64,000 nt of DNA from Oryza sativa Japonica Group (Eukaryota > Streptophyta > Magnoliopsida > Poales > Poaceae): NCBI RefSeq assembly GCF_034140825.1, contig NC_089039.1, positions 27,043,001 through 27,107,000 of the forward strand. Direction: 5' to 3'. Below are positions 10,585 to 22,299 of this stretch, one piece after another (the stretch's first letter is position 1; every line of letters begins with the position of its first letter). A program made the position numbers and the translations under genes. The notes below the pieces were generated by a model that saw only the letters and a list, made by a program, of their open reading frames with translations, was not told the DNA's origin and made no database searches.

Positions 10585-11030
10585 TTTCAATCTTGTTCAC
10601 TTGACATGGTGAATATCGTGAGCTGCGGTTCCACCCCTTGCTATCTGCAATCCCCATTTTTCCGGTGTATGAAGGTGTGTACAGTGGCTTTGTACATACC
10701 TCAACTCCTCAGCACCAGTGCTGTTGTAAAAGTTACTGCGGCCTCCCTTGGCTTTGTACTGCTGTTCCTCGCGCTGCTGCTTAATTTGCGCCAAATCCCT
10801 TTCCCTTCCGAGGGCTTATTCCATGAGCTTGTAGTTTGTGCTGGGGTGGTTGCTTTCTTTGAGCTATTGCTAATTAAGATGCAATGCATTTCCCGTGCAG
10901 GCAAAGACGAAGCTTGTTTTTGCTTTGCTGTTGGAACAGATCATGTACTATTACCAATCCAAAAGCTGAAATGCTCAGGCACACTTGCTGCCAAAGTGTC
11001 AAGTGGGCGACATTGACTGGATAGGAAGTA
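10585..11030 (+). other. 3' untranslated/downstream region of the BRCC36-like gene
   Basis: T-rich DNA directly after the stop codon. A 136-codon frame exists here, but it has no recognisable domain and begins within the expected 3'UTR, so no separate gene is called. Confidence 0.4.
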
Positions 11031-11267
11031 CTCCCTCCGTCCCACAATATAAGAGATTTTAAGTTTTTGATTGCAATGTTTGACCATTCGTTTTATTCAA
11101 ATTTGTTTTGCAAATATAAAAAACGAAAAGTTATACTTAAAGTACGGTAGATAATAAAATAAGTCACAAATAAAATAAATAATAATTTTAAAAAAAATTA
11201 AATAAGACGAGTGGTCAAACGTTGCAAGTAAAAACTTAAAATCTTTTATATTATGGGACGGAGGGAG
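11031..11267. mobile_element. Stowaway-like MITE
   Basis: Termini CTCCCTCCGTCCCACAATAT and its inverse atattatgggacggagggag are paired, with long sub-terminal inverted repeats ('agagattttaagttttt' against 'aaaacttaaaatctttt'). A TA target duplication flanks both ends (11029-11030 and 11268-11269). It lies just beyond the BRCC36-like 3' end. Confidence 0.9.
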
Positions 11268-11269
11268 TA

Positions 11270-11697
11270 TTTTGTGTATACAATGCATGGAGACTTCTGT
11301 TATGATCAGTATATCTGCAATTATCCACTGTACTTGAACCATGGTATTCAATGGGGTCTTTGTCCAGTGACGACAACATGCTGTCGACCTGCAGTTTCGA
11401 CAGATGACGGATTCGTTTCAGTGGTGGTGCCATGGCATGGAAATGTATTTGGAGCTTTTCCGTGAACGAAACTGAATGTCCCACCTTGGAATGGAAGCCG
11501 GCAGAAGCTATCAGTTCCAAGGTTCACACTTCAAGCATCACATGGGCCAGTGTTGCCCCTGTTCTTTGACATCGCCACCCGGTAATGATCGAATTGGAAA
11601 GCAAAATCGATCGAGACAATACATCTCGCGTCCAAGTTACGGAGGATGCCAGATCGGAGCCGTGCCGTACTACTCATGAAAGCTTAGACGCCACCTA
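11270..11697. other. Spacer, no gene seen
   Basis: Three short overlapping frames occur but none has a family signature. Nothing else is recognisable. Confidence 0.4.
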
Positions 11698-11818
11698 GGG
11701 TGGTGTTTGGTTGTAGGGACTAAAGTGTAGTCTATCTCACAAAAACATAAGTCCCTATCATAGGGACTTATATTTTTGTGAGAGGAACTAAATTTAGTCC
11801 CTACTTCCCAAACACCCC
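11698..11818. mobile_element. Tourist-like (PIF/Harbinger) MITE
   Basis: The 121-base palindromic element starts GGGTGGTGTTTGG and ends CCAAACACCCC reversed as ...cccaaacacccc, with 'agggactaaa' and 'tttagtccct' arms. A 3-base duplication CTA flanks it (11695-11697 and 11819-11821), as expected for this superfamily (usually TTA/TAA). Confidence 0.8.
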
Positions 11819-12022
11819 CTATATCCACGTCCAATCATTGTTTAGGCCGAACGAATCCATCATGAAAGCTGCAAAATGCAGCTCCAGGTTCACCAACGGT
11901 GCAAGTGTGCAAACACTGGATGGTGCTCGTCCGCTCGAATCACATCCGTTTTTCCCAATCTCCACTGCACACTACAGTGGACTAGTGCTAGAATAATTCT
12001 TCCCACACACACAAGGTCAGAA

Positions 12023-12351
12023 TCTCTACTATTATAAAAACGTCAGCTTTTAGTATGTCATCCATGTTTGAATCGATTTTTAAATTCAATCGTTTTTAGA
12101 AATATAAATCTGTATTTGAGCCGGTTTTTAATTTTGTTCGTTTTAGAAATACAAAAGGAGTTGTATAAGAAATCTCTTTAAAAAAACTTGCATGCTAATT
12201 TGAGACAATCAGACCCCTAATTGCGGCTCATGATTTTATAAAAAGAATATACAAGCGAATTCCCACGGTGAATTTCACCTTAGCTAAACCGTAAAACAAT
12301 AATAAGATTAAAATAGTCTTCACCCGTTGCAATGCACGGGCATTTTTCTAT
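12023..12351 (+). mobile_element. Short non-autonomous Helitron
   Basis: The 5' end TCTCTACTATTATAAAAA and the 3' hairpin CCCGTTGCAATGCACGGG followed by CATTTTTCTA are characteristic rice Helitron termini, and the element follows an A, as Helitrons insert between A and T. The final CTRR is degenerate (CTAT). No terminal inverted repeats and no target duplication, as expected. Length is about 330 bases. Confidence 0.75.
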
Positions 12352-12897
12352 AAAACTAAAAAAAAGAATTAACCTCGTGGTTAACCTAACCCAAAACGGA
12401 TTAGAGCTTGATCAAATCATCCATGCCTGTTCTTCTGGTCAAATATGAATGAACTACCTGCGGTGGAGTAGGTCCACGTTCTTGGACCAAGCCGCCACCG
12501 TTTATATCCATTTGCCCACCCGCCAACCAGCGTTGCCGATGAGAAAAAAAAATCCATTATTTTCTCTCCTTTTTCGCCTCGGAACAGTTGAGCTGATCGA
12601 TCGCCGGATCAGAGTAGATTATCTCCGGAGCCAAGTGACCGGTGGCGGCCATTATTTTTCCTTTTTAGTTTATATTTTTTTGAATTATTTTTATTTTTAC
12701 GCTCATCGTCATCACACGTCGCCGTCCCTTTCGGTTTCATCATCGATCGGTTTCATCCACTATCTTCCCCTCCCCAATAAGAATTCGATCTTTCGGTTCT
12801 CGGTGAACCACCCCCCGTGTTTTCTTCGTATATAGCGGATCTTCTGGGTCTCTGATCCTGTGAATTTCGGGAATTTTTGTGATCGATCGATCGATCC
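12352..12897 (+). promoter_or_regulatory. Promoter and leader of the MAPKK-substrate-like gene
   Basis: AT-rich DNA turns into a pyrimidine-rich leader (12540-12840) ending in GATCGATCGATCGATCC just before the ATG. A clear TATA box was not identified. The interval holds no other gene. Confidence 0.4.
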
Positions 12898-13233
12898 ATG
12901 GCGGGGCTGCAGCGGTCGAGCGAGACGTTCCGGCGGTCGGGCTCGTCGGGGCTCGTGTGGGACGACAGGCACCTGTCCGGGGAGATCAAGCCGGCGGACG
13001 GCGGCGGCGGCGGCGCGGCGGCGAGGGTGGAGCGCAGCCGGTCGGCCGGGCACGGCGGGTACAGGGCGGCGGGGCGCGTCCAGCCGGCGCTCGACCCGCC
13101 GTCGCCGCGCGTCGCCGTGTGCGGCTTCTGCAGGTTCTTCGGCGGCAGCGGCAAGGGCGGGAGGAGCGGCGGCGGCGCCGCCGCCGCCGTCGCCGGCGGC
13201 AAGGCCAAGGCTAGGCGCCACTCGTCGTCGTGA
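12898..13233 (+). CDS. MAPK kinase substrate-like small protein (At1g80180 family)
   Basis: A single exon of 111 residues. It opens MAGLQRSSETFRRSGSSGLV, followed by WDDRHLSGE, the conserved N-terminal block of the plant family annotated 'MAPK kinase substrate protein' (At1g80180 and relatives). The middle is Gly/Ala-rich and of low complexity (about residues 35-50 and 88-102). A second conserved patch, PSPRVAVCGFCRFFG, lies at about residues 68-82, and the tail is basic and serine-rich (KARRHSSS). The serines near the N terminus and in 'SPR' are plausible phosphorylation sites. No membrane segment or enzyme motif. GC-rich frames on both strands over the same bases are shadows; this frame alone carries the family motif. 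Biochemical function is unknown beyond the family label. Confidence 0.85.
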   Translation: MAGLQRSSETFRRSGSSGLVWDDRHLSGEIKPADGGGGGAAARVERSRSAGHGGYRAAGRVQPALDPPSPRVAVCGFCRFFGGSGKGGRSGGGAAAAVAGGKAKARRHSSS

Positions 13234-15692
13234 TCCGTCGAGAGCTAGAGCGACTCATCGTCTCATCATCTGTACATACATGCAATTCCCCATCTGATCG
13301 GATCATGCTCCAATCCATTAGTCCATTTCGTAGCCTTTTTATTTTTTCATATAGTTTCTTTGCTTATCTTGTAAATTGTTTCATGTCAAGTAGGTGATTA
13401 GCACTAGAAAACTATGACGTGCAAGCAACTATGAACTATTAAGTATTTTTCATGTGAACAGTGAATGTGTCCGTGGAGTATCATCTGCAGAGCTTGATAA
13501 TCTTATTTCTTGTAATTAATCTATTCGGACGATATCAGATTTTCTTTTTCATATGCAACGACGTGCTAAATGTTGTGTTATCTGGGAAAAAAATTGCTCT
13601 GCAATATCCTTTTCCTCCACTTTTTGTATAGTTTTTTTTTTTTGGAACCTCATGTGCTAGTGCAGAATTTGGCAGGCGTTATGCCTGTGCTGCTTGAAAC
13701 TGAAACTCATTTTTTCTTTCTGACGAAGGAGAGCTGAAACCTGAAGCTACCCAAGTTGCTCCTCAGCTGGTGTGAATCAACTTTTTTGTTTTCTGAATTC
13801 TCTGAAACTTGTTTGGCCTTTTCTGTAATTTGGATTAATAATGAATGGCATTTCTTCGTCTTTTTCTTCTTTCTTTCTTTCCTGTTACGCGTGGCATTAA
13901 TCATCCTCCAGCACCCTTCTGAAGCACGGCACCTGCGATGATGGTGAGCTGCTTCCTTTGAAGATTCAGGAGTCAGAAAGCTGAACGTTTTTGTTCAGAA
14001 TTTGCCATTTGCACAAGGACAGATCGTGTTCAAACTTGCCGGCCAAATAATTCGCAAAAGAGGAGAGCATTTAGCAATGCCAACCCTGGATATCTATGCG
14101 GCTCTTTATCAGCTAGTGTTTTCAATGCAGAAATGATTCTGTTCCTAGTAACAGAGTTACTCTCAGTCCTGACAGCATGAAGATGGATGCATTTTGACAG
14201 CATGAAGATGGATGCCGGCCAAATAATTCTGTGTTCTTAGCACATAGAACAGTACTGCACTGTTTGGTAGTTGAAGGTGGACTTTTGAGCGTGTGTTTGG
14301 TTTATGTCTGTAAATGCAAAACCGTACAGTAGCAAGTACGTACTGAATTTTCTTTACCTGATGCTTCTGCTTCTCATATTGTAAACGAAGGCTTCAGCTC
14401 ACTAATAACATTTTTAACTGAGTTCAGTGGATCAAAACTAGAATCAGACAAATGCATCTCAAATACTCCGATTAGAAATTATGCAAGACGTCACCTACAC
14501 CTAGATTATCTGACAAAAGCAACTGAGTGCTTAGATTCGCTTGAGCCACTCATTTAAGGTGCCAGAAGCAGGATAATGTTCTCATGTGGATGTTTTTATC
14601 ATTTGATGCTTTTCAAGAGCTAGAAAAGTGTCCCTGAGAAAACGAGAGCTAGAAAAGTGGCTACTTGATTCAGAGGGAGGAAAAGGGCAGGTGTCTAATC
14701 GGTGCATTAGTAGTGGAATAATGCTTAGCAAGGACAAATCAGAATGGGATTCTGGAGAGGGCAAAGTTTGGTAGTTAGGATTTAAAGCAACAAACTGATT
14801 GATAGATAATAGAACAAAAGGTACAGACAGTTGACAAACAACAGAACAAAATTACAGTAAATTCACGCTGTAACTAGCTGTTTGGTTAGGTCAGGTCATA
14901 ACAGGTAAATGCTTTCATCATTGTTTTATAAACTTCAGAAAAGAAAAAGTGAAATAAGAGGTGAAACTGAAGAAGAGCCGATCGGTCTTTCAGCTTCCAG
15001 CGCTTTCAGTTCCTTGACGCAAGAGCTCTAAACAGCTAAGCAGCATAGCAGGCATGGAAATATGGAATGCAACTCTTGCTCTGCTACCGTTTGAAATGCA
15101 AAAAAAAATAATATTAACATTTTACCATAACAGTGCATAAATTATTACTACATGCCTCATGTCATGCATGCAACCTTGCCAGTTGCCACCAAATGGCCCT
15201 GATTCCTTCCCCCATTTGGAGAAATTCTTACTACCTTTATGTCTATTTAATTACCTTGAAAAAAATCTCTAATAAATAGCACAAAGGAAATGACTTATGC
15301 AGCTGATTTATTAGCCATCACATTCAGTTACTTACCAACCTACACAAAGTACGTACACAAGCACAAAAGTTGGAATCTTTTAGTCACCAAATCAATCAGC
15401 AAAAGTCGCAATCAGGGTGTGCAAATGTGCAATTGCCCAATCCACAGACGGCCATGCAAAATTCCCCCCCCCCCTCGCTTTGCATGCTTAAATCTCGCTA
15501 TCCATCGCCATGGATGGATGATTCAACCGCAAAAGCAACCTAGTTAGTACAAGGCAGCACATGCGCTGCTATTAGTAGCAGCTGCTAGGTGTCCTGCTAT
15601 TTTGTTGCCCTGCTTCCTCTAATCTTCCTCTTCTTCTTCTCCTTCAATCGTGTCGTGTCGTCTCCTTGTTCGGTTCTTTGGTGCAGGAAGCA
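13234..15692. other. 2.4-kb spacer without a recognised gene
   Basis: The first 300 bases are probably the 3'UTR of the gene upstream. A short tandem duplication, GACAGCATGAAGATGGATGC, occurs at about 14171 and 14196, and 'ggccaaataattc' recurs at about 14041 and 14217. A run of 13 C lies near 15463. From about 15290 the DNA is the likely promoter and leader of the first polygalacturonase. No RNA gene or longer element was recognised. Confidence 0.45.
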
Positions 15693-18154
15693 ATGGCGAT
15701 TCTTCGTGTGTCCGTGATGCGGCTGGTTGTTGCGGCCATGGCTGTTGCAGCTGGTGTTCTCTTCTTCTCCGGCGCCGGCGAGGCGCGCGTGCTCCTCACC
15801 CTCGACGACTTCGGCGCCGTCGGCGACGGCATTACCAACGACACGCAGGTGAGGTGTTCGAGCTCGGTGCAATTTTTTTTTTTGGTCGGCGAGAACTCTG
15901 GCACGACGGTGCACTCTGTCTTTTCGTGTCTAGGCCTTCTTGGACGCCTGGAACGCCGCCTGCGCCTCGACGGAGCCGGCCGTCCTCGCCGTGCCGGCCG
16001 GGAAGACGTACCAGATCTGGCCGGTGCGGCTCGCCGGGCCCTGCAAGAAGAAGCTCAAGCTCATGGTACGTACGTGCTTGCCCCGTGTCGCGCCGCGCGC
16101 CGGCGGCGGCGGCGGCGTTCGTCTGTTCGATTCGATGACGCGAGCTGCATTGTGTTTGTGACAGATTTCCGGGACGATCGCGGCGCCGGCGAGCCCCGAC
16201 GAGTGGGCGGGGCGCGACCCGACGAAGTGGCTCTACGTCTTCCGCGTCGACGACCTGTCCGTCTCCGGCGGCGGCACCATCGACGGCATGGGCGCCGAGT
16301 GGTGGGCGCGCTCCTGCAAGCGCAAGAAGACCAAGGTAACAACAACAACCAATTCGCCATTGTTAACCATCAAAGCATCATCTGAACGTTTGCTCTTCTT
16401 GCGTTCTTGCAGCCTTGCAGCACGGTGTCTGCTCCCAAGGTGAGCGAGAGCGAACGCTCCTCCATTCCGGCCGCCGGAGTACGGTCGCCGGCGGCGACCG
16501 TGACTGATTCTTCTCTCTGCGATTGCATTGCATTGAATTGCAGGCGCTGCAGTTCGAGGAGTGCAGGCGGGTGAGCGTGCAGGGGATCACGATGCAGAAC
16601 GGGCCGCAGTTCCACCTGATGTTCACCCGGTGCACGGACGTCAAGGCAAGCTTCCTCCGCGTCGTGGCGCCGGAGAGCAGCCCGAACACCGACGGGATCC
16701 ACCTCAACGACACCACCCATGCCCAGATCATGGACAACCTCATCTCCACAGGTCAGTGTGCTGTGCATGCCAATGCCATGACAAAATTCGGAATGTACTT
16801 GCTTGCAAGCTTGGACTAATCTTCAGTTTCAGATGCTGACTTTCTGAGACAGTGTGTCAGTGTCTCTCCTACTTCTGGTCAAACTAATTCAGCTATCTGA
16901 TTCCATTTTTCGCATTTTGTTATTCAAGATAAGATCAAATCCGCCAAGTCGGCGCCCAAAATCGAATAATTGACCTGGAAAAGGAATACTTGAAAGTTGT
17001 TAAATTAATGTAGTTGATTGATAAGAGATCAGGTCATACATTGCTGCTCTTGGTCAGAATCTTGGGCTTCCTTTGAAGTTTGAAGCAGGCAGTGATTACC
17101 GCTGATATTTGGATGATTGGTTAATTAATCTGCTGTTTAATCACTTTCTTCAGGAGATGATTGCGTGTCAATGGTTGGCAATTGCTCTGACGTCCGAGTG
17201 AAGGACATATCATGTGGGCCTGGACATGGCATCAGGTTGCAGTACTTTCCAGGATTCCATGCCAGTCTTTGCCCATGATCTCTGATCAGTATAACAATAG
17301 ATTTTTCTGTTTCTAAAGAGGATTCTGTTACTGGAACTGCCAATGTCACTGACACGTGGCACTTGTTTGATTGACAGTATCGGAAGCTTAGGCAAGAACC
17401 GGACCACTGACAGAATAGAGAACGTGAGGGTGGACACCTGCTTGCTGACAAACACAACCAACGGTGTACGGATCAAGAGTTGGCAGGTTAGTTGCAGGAC
17501 ATCACACTTCTGAATTCTCACAAGAACAATCTGATGAGGGGAAAAAACACTTGCAGTTCTTGGTTCTGACAAGAACAATCTATTCAGAAAAAGGAGTAAT
17601 TATATGACAAAATGCAACTTTGTGCTTGATCAGGGAGGGATGGGGTATGCTCACAACCTGAGGTTCGAGGGCATCGTGATGAAGAACGTCTCCAATCCAA
17701 TCATCATCGATCAGTACTACTGTGACCAACCAACACCCTGTGCAAACCAGGTAATAATCTGCATTTTCACCTGCAAAGCATCGTATCATCTCTGAAACTC
17801 TGAACTTTTGCCATTGTTCAGAGCACTAGTTCATCATCTCTGAAACTTGGGAATTTTTCGTCTCTGTGGATGCAGACGCAGGCGGTGGAGGTGCGCAAGA
17901 TCGAGTTCGCGGGCATCCGGGGCACGTCGGCGACGGAGCAGGCGATCAAGCTGGCGTGCAGCGACGCCGTGCCGTGCCGGGATCTGGAGCTGAGGAACGT
18001 CAACCTGACCATGGTGGGCGGCGGCGCGGCGTCGGCGTTCTGCCACAGGGCGTCCGGGAAGGCGGCCGGCGCCGTCGTGCCGGCGTCCTGCCTCGCCAAG
18101 GCGCCCCACAGGATGCTCGGCGACGCCACGCCGGCGGCCAGAGTCGGTTCTTGA
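15693..18154 (+). CDS. Polygalacturonase, GH28 (copy 1)
   Basis: Nine exons: 15693-15848, 15934-16065, 16165-16335, 16413-16439, 16544-16751, 17154-17235, 17378-17486, 17634-17750, 17876-18154, giving 426 residues. Residues 1-35 form a hydrophobic signal peptide, so the protein is secreted to the cell wall. The mature part opens 'LLTLDDFGAVGDGITNDTQ', the usual start of the right-handed beta-helix. All GH28 catalytic motifs are present: NTD (210-212), GDD (232-234), GHG (255-257) and RIK (290-292). The enzyme should hydrolyse alpha-1,4 bonds of de-esterified homogalacturonan. Paired cysteines near the C terminus are retained. Exon 4 is only 27 bases. All introns are GT-AG. A paralogue with the same exon phases follows 471 bases downstream, so the pair is a tandem duplication. 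Endo versus exo action cannot be decided by eye. Confidence 0.94.
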
Positions 18155-18625
18155 TCGCCGCCGGCAATGCCCGATCCTGGCAACGATCACCGGAAAAAAG
18201 CTGAAGTATAAATACCGTACACGTAGGTGTAGAAACTGTTGCCGTATTTGGGAGAGTGTATGAGTACAGAGAGTTGTAAGCTGTATACGACGTTTGTGTC
18301 AAGAATTTTTTAGAGGGCATTATGTGAAGTTAAAATGGATACAAAAAAACATAATTTTACCGGAGTTTCTGCTACTAGCAGTGATGGGCCGATGGCCCAA
18401 TTATATTGGCCCCACGTAACGAAGGTGTCGGTGGCCCACGGCCCACGGCCCACGTGTTTTCTCGATGTCCACGTGGTGATGTGGAATTGTGGATCCAAGA
18501 TTCTCCCAAGAAAAGAAAAAAAATAAATCGTGGATCAGATTTTCGTCAAAATAATATCTCGTGGACTTGGACACTTGTTGTCAGAAAGTCGAAGCTGCTG
18601 ATCTTGGATGCCACCTAGTTCAAGG
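18155..18625 (+). promoter_or_regulatory. Intergenic region and compact promoter of polygalacturonase copy 2
   Basis: The 470 bases between the two polygalacturonases hold the 3'UTR of copy 1 and then a cluster of GGCCCA/GGCCCAC words (about 18386-18450) with G-box-like CACGTG (about 18449-18454) and CACGTGG (about 18470). No TATA box is obvious. The cluster suggests an expression pattern that differs from copy 1, whose promoter lacks it; this is inference. Confidence 0.5.
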
Positions 18626-20879
18626 ATGGCGCCGCCGCCGCTCGCCGGCGTGGTGGTGGTCGCCGCCGCGCTCCTGCTCCTCCTGCCGGAGGCCGCCGAG
18701 CCCCGCACTCTCCTCTCGCTCGACGACTTCGGCGCCGTCGGCGACGGCGTCGCCAACGACACGCAGGTGAGCAGCAGCTAGCCACTCCAGCTTCACTAGC
18801 TCAGCTCACAATGGCGTCTTCACTCTTTCTGCCGCCTCGTCCAGGCCTTGGTGGACGCCTGGAGCGCCGCCTGCGCCACCGGCGACCACACCTTCCTCCA
18901 CGTCCCCGCCGCCAAGTCCTACCTCGTCTGGCCGGTCACCCTCGCCGGACCTTGCAGGGAGGAGATCAAGCTCTTCGTACGCACACACCACCACACACTA
19001 TCTCCGCCTCTTCCATTTCTTGTGCCTTATCCACTTCGTTAATCGCGTCCGGTTCCTCAGATCTCCGGCAACATCGTCGCGCCGGAGAGCCCCGACGAGT
19101 GGCCGGAGGGCGGCGGCGGCGGCGGCGAATGGCTCCACTTCGTCGGCGTCAGCGACCTGACGCTGAGCGGCGGGGGCGTCATCGACGGCCGTGGCCACCG
19201 GTGGTGGGCCCGGTCGTGCAAGGCAAAGCACAACGCGACCGAGGTAACCAATGGTCTCCTCCATGACCATGATGTTGCCAATTGCAACACAGAAATATCT
19301 GAATTATTCTGAAGTTCTGAACAATCTTGTCTCTGCAGAATTGCACTACCCAGGCTGCTCCAAAGGTGAGATTTTCGCTTTAATTTGATCAGAGATCTTG
19401 GCTAGCTCGAGAGGATTTGGACCAAAAAGATGGAGAATTCATGCATGGATTGCATTTTCGCGGTGTTAATTTGCAGGCGCTGCACTTCGAGGATTGTCAG
19501 GGTATCAGCGTGATGGGGATCACGCTGCAGAACAGCCAGGAGAGCCACCTGACGTTCACCCGGTGCTCGCACGTCAAGGCCAACTACCTGAGGATAACCT
19601 CGCCGGAGGACAGCCCGGACACCACCGGAGTTCACGTCGTCAGCTCGCGCAATGTTCACATCATGGACGACTCGATCTCCACAGGTACTACACATTTTTT
19701 TTTCTTCTGAAGAAATGGAGCTTTGCTCTGAATTTCTGAATGATGTCTGTTGCTGAAACAGATGTCTCGTTTGAAATTAGTTGATCAGATATGTTTTGCA
19801 GGACAGTAAAAAGGCTCACAAAGAACATTTTCTTCCCCTTCTTTTTGCCTTTTTAAGGTCATGATTGTGTCTCGATTGTGGGCAATTCTACGGATGTTCG
19901 TCTAAGAGCCATCTCATGTGGACCTGGCCATGGTATCAGGTTAGCATTTTTTTCTCCATCTTTTCAGTGGAATTTGCATCAGATTTTGAACTAAATTCAG
20001 ACAATGACTCCACCCAAACACACTCCACATGACCACATCCATTTATAGTAGCAGTTCGTAACAGAGCTAATTAACAGTTTGTGCTTGTCAGTATTGGAGG
20101 ATTAGGCGAGAACCGAAGTTACCACAGGGTAGAAAAGATCAAGATGGACACCCTGTTCATTTCCAACACTGAAAACGGCGTACGCGTCAAGACCTTCCAG
20201 GTTAACCGTAAACCCAACGCCCACTTCTCACATGAATCTTCGTCAGAAACACCCAAGATTACACTGAACTCTGAACTCAAAACTGCCTAGCTAGCTAACT
20301 TCTGCTGTTGTTCTTCAGGGCGGCTGCGGCACCGCCCGGAAAATGAAGTTCGGTGACATCCTTATGAAGAACGTCAAGAACCCGATCGTCATCGATCAGC
20401 AGAACTCCTCGAGCAACGAAATTCCCTGCGGATCAAAGGTACAGTGAGCTCATGATCAGCATCTGATCTGATCAGCACATAGTAGAAGATCAACATCTCT
20501 GAACATTTTGCCTAACATCTCTGAACATTGAGTTTTTTGGGGTGGATTGGATGGTGTGCAGAACGGAAGCGCGGTGACGGTGGGGGAGATCAGCTACACG
20601 GACATCACCGGCACGTCGGCGTCGGAGCGGGCGGTGACGTTCGCGTGCAGCGAGGCGGCGCCGTGCAGCAAGCTGTCGCTGGAGAACGTGAACATCACCA
20701 TGGCCGGCGGGCAGAACGCGTCCGCCTACTGCCACCACGCGTTCGGGAAGAGCGTCGGCGTCGTCGTCCCGGACTCGTGCCTCGGGAAGGAGGACTACCT
20801 CCGCCGGCAAGTCCCCGCCTCCGCCGCCGCCGCCGGCGGCGGAACGCAGGAGAAGGGAGGAGAAGATGACGATCGGTGA
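18626..20879 (+). CDS. Polygalacturonase-like protein, GH28 (copy 2), two catalytic Asp replaced
   Basis: Nine exons: 18626-18766, 18845-18976, 19061-19243, 19339-19365, 19477-19684, 19858-19939, 20092-20200, 20319-20438, 20562-20879, giving 439 residues with a 26-residue signal peptide. Exon lengths and phases mirror copy 1 (132, 27, 208, 82 and 109 bases are identical). The beta-helix is intact, GHG (254-256) is kept, and RIK is RVK (289-291). However, NTD reads DTT (209-211) and GDD reads GHD (231-233), so two of the three aspartates that run GH28 hydrolysis are Thr and His. The frame is open throughout, and splice sites are sound, so it is not an ordinary pseudogene. It is probably a secreted pectin-binding or regulatory pseudoenzyme. 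The C terminus is longer than in copy 1 and ends in an Ala/Gly-rich, charged tail. Confidence 0.9.
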
Positions 20880-21215
20880 AACCGTGGCAGGTTAAGTCAG
20901 CGTGTGTAGTGGACGTGTTCACATCCTTTACCATAATAACGCTATTATTACATGTACTAACGTGTGAGGATAATAAAAGTTTAGAACCCACATACCATGT
21001 ATCTATCGTGTAATCGTAAAAAAAAAACTTTTAATAAAACAAGAGAAGGACGGCCACGATGTTAGGATGAGATTATCGTGCAAGGAGGCGATGATTGGGT
21101 TGTTCAGATTGACTAGCATTTTCTCTACATTTACGCACGCTTCATCGTACATCTTGCTACTTCTACTCTTTTTCTTTCAAGTGCTTAGCGCGTTGAGCGG
21201 TAATTATAAGATATA
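20880..21215. other. 3' flank of polygalacturonase copy 2
   Basis: AT-rich DNA with an AATAAA-like word (about 20972). Nothing else recognisable. Confidence 0.4.
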
Positions 21216-21344
21216 CTCACTCCATTAAGAAATGTAGCAACCTACCCATCTTAGAAATATGAATATGGACATGCCTCATGTCCAGATTCGTAGTTTTAGG
21301 ATGGGTCTCATTCCGTTCTAGATTGCTATATTTTGTAACGGAGG
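21216..21344. mobile_element. Stowaway-like MITE
   Basis: Inverted ends CTCACTCCATTAAGAAATGT and atattttgtaacggagg, with arms 'agcaaccta' and 'tagattgct' and the internal pair 'catgcctcatg'. TA dinucleotides flank both ends (21214-21215 and 21345-21346). Confidence 0.7.
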
Positions 21345-21569
21345 TAATAGCGCTTATTAGCAGAAAAAATAATTTGCGAGTAAAACATTCATATTTGTTA
21401 TCAGCAATTAAAAGCTAGTAATGCTGAAAAGATAAATTAAAATATTAGAAAATAAAACATCAAAATTAATGTTTTTAAAATTGAAACTTTGGCTGATGCG
21501 GATAAATCGAGAAACAAACTTTGGAGCTTATGGTTTCCTGATTTACACTACTGTAATTCTATATTTTTT

Positions 21570-22299
21570 GGGTGAATAGCCAAAGTAGTCCTCCAAGTTT
21601 CATCTGAGGTTCGGTTTAGTCCTTGATGTTTCAATCTATCCATATTAGTCTTTCAAGTTTTCATTTTGGGCAATTTTACGGTTCTTGAGGAGCTACTATG
21701 AGGTACCTTTTTTCTATTGTAAATTTGGTACCTCTTGGTACCTAGGTACTATGAGGTACCATGGGGTACCAAATTTTACACTAAATTTTTGGTACCTCAT
21801 GGTACCTCCTCAAGGACTGTAAAATTGCTCTTTCATTTTAGTTCAAACTTATCCTTGAACCAACAACTCTCTTCATAAATGACACTTATATCCCTCATCA
21901 TTCACATATATAAGAGAAAAATTGCATGCTTGAATTTTTTATAGATAATACATAGTATATTATGTAAAACGAAAAAAAATTATGCACTAACAAGTGTATA
22001 CGATAGCCATTGCTTAAGTTTCATGTGCACATATTGAAATAATGGGAAGTACATCTATAATGTTGTTTATTCATGTTGGCTTTCTCTTTTCTAGTATATA
22101 GATGTATACAAATTAAGGGCAAAAATGATATTTTCTAATAGAAATATTGACTAGAAATAGCCATATGGCATATTAAGTGGACCCAAGGATGATTTTAAGC
22201 CAAAACAAATATTTGAAGGACCTATGTGGACAAAATGAAACGTGAAGGACCAAATTGAGCCTTCGCTAAAACTTGAGGGACTAAATTAGCTATTCACCC
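21570..22299. mobile_element. Non-autonomous MULE-type element (same family as 760-1336), host to a second MITE
   Basis: Starts GGGTGAATAGCCAAAGTAGT and ends 'ctaaattagctattcaccc'. A perfect 9-base target duplication, ATATTTTTT, flanks it (21561-21569 and 22300-22308). Sub-terminal text such as 'ttcggtttagtcctt' corresponds to 'gttcagtttagtactt' in the copy at 760. Removing the nested insertion at 21668-21830 leaves about 560 bases, close to the other copy's 577. Confidence 0.88.
21668..21830. mobile_element. Small MULE-like MITE nested in the element at 21570-22299
   Basis: Inverted ends GGGCAATTTTACGGTTCTTG and caaggactgtaaaattgctc, flanked by a perfect 9-base duplication, TTTCATTTT (21659-21667 and 21831-21839). 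The inside is made of GGTACC/AGGTACC palindromes. Related DNA sits in LEA3 intron 2. Confidence 0.85.

Noticed and set aside
10606-11016. 136-codon frame after the BRCC36-like stop
   Set aside because: It lies where the 3'UTR is expected, has no domain and no start-site evidence.
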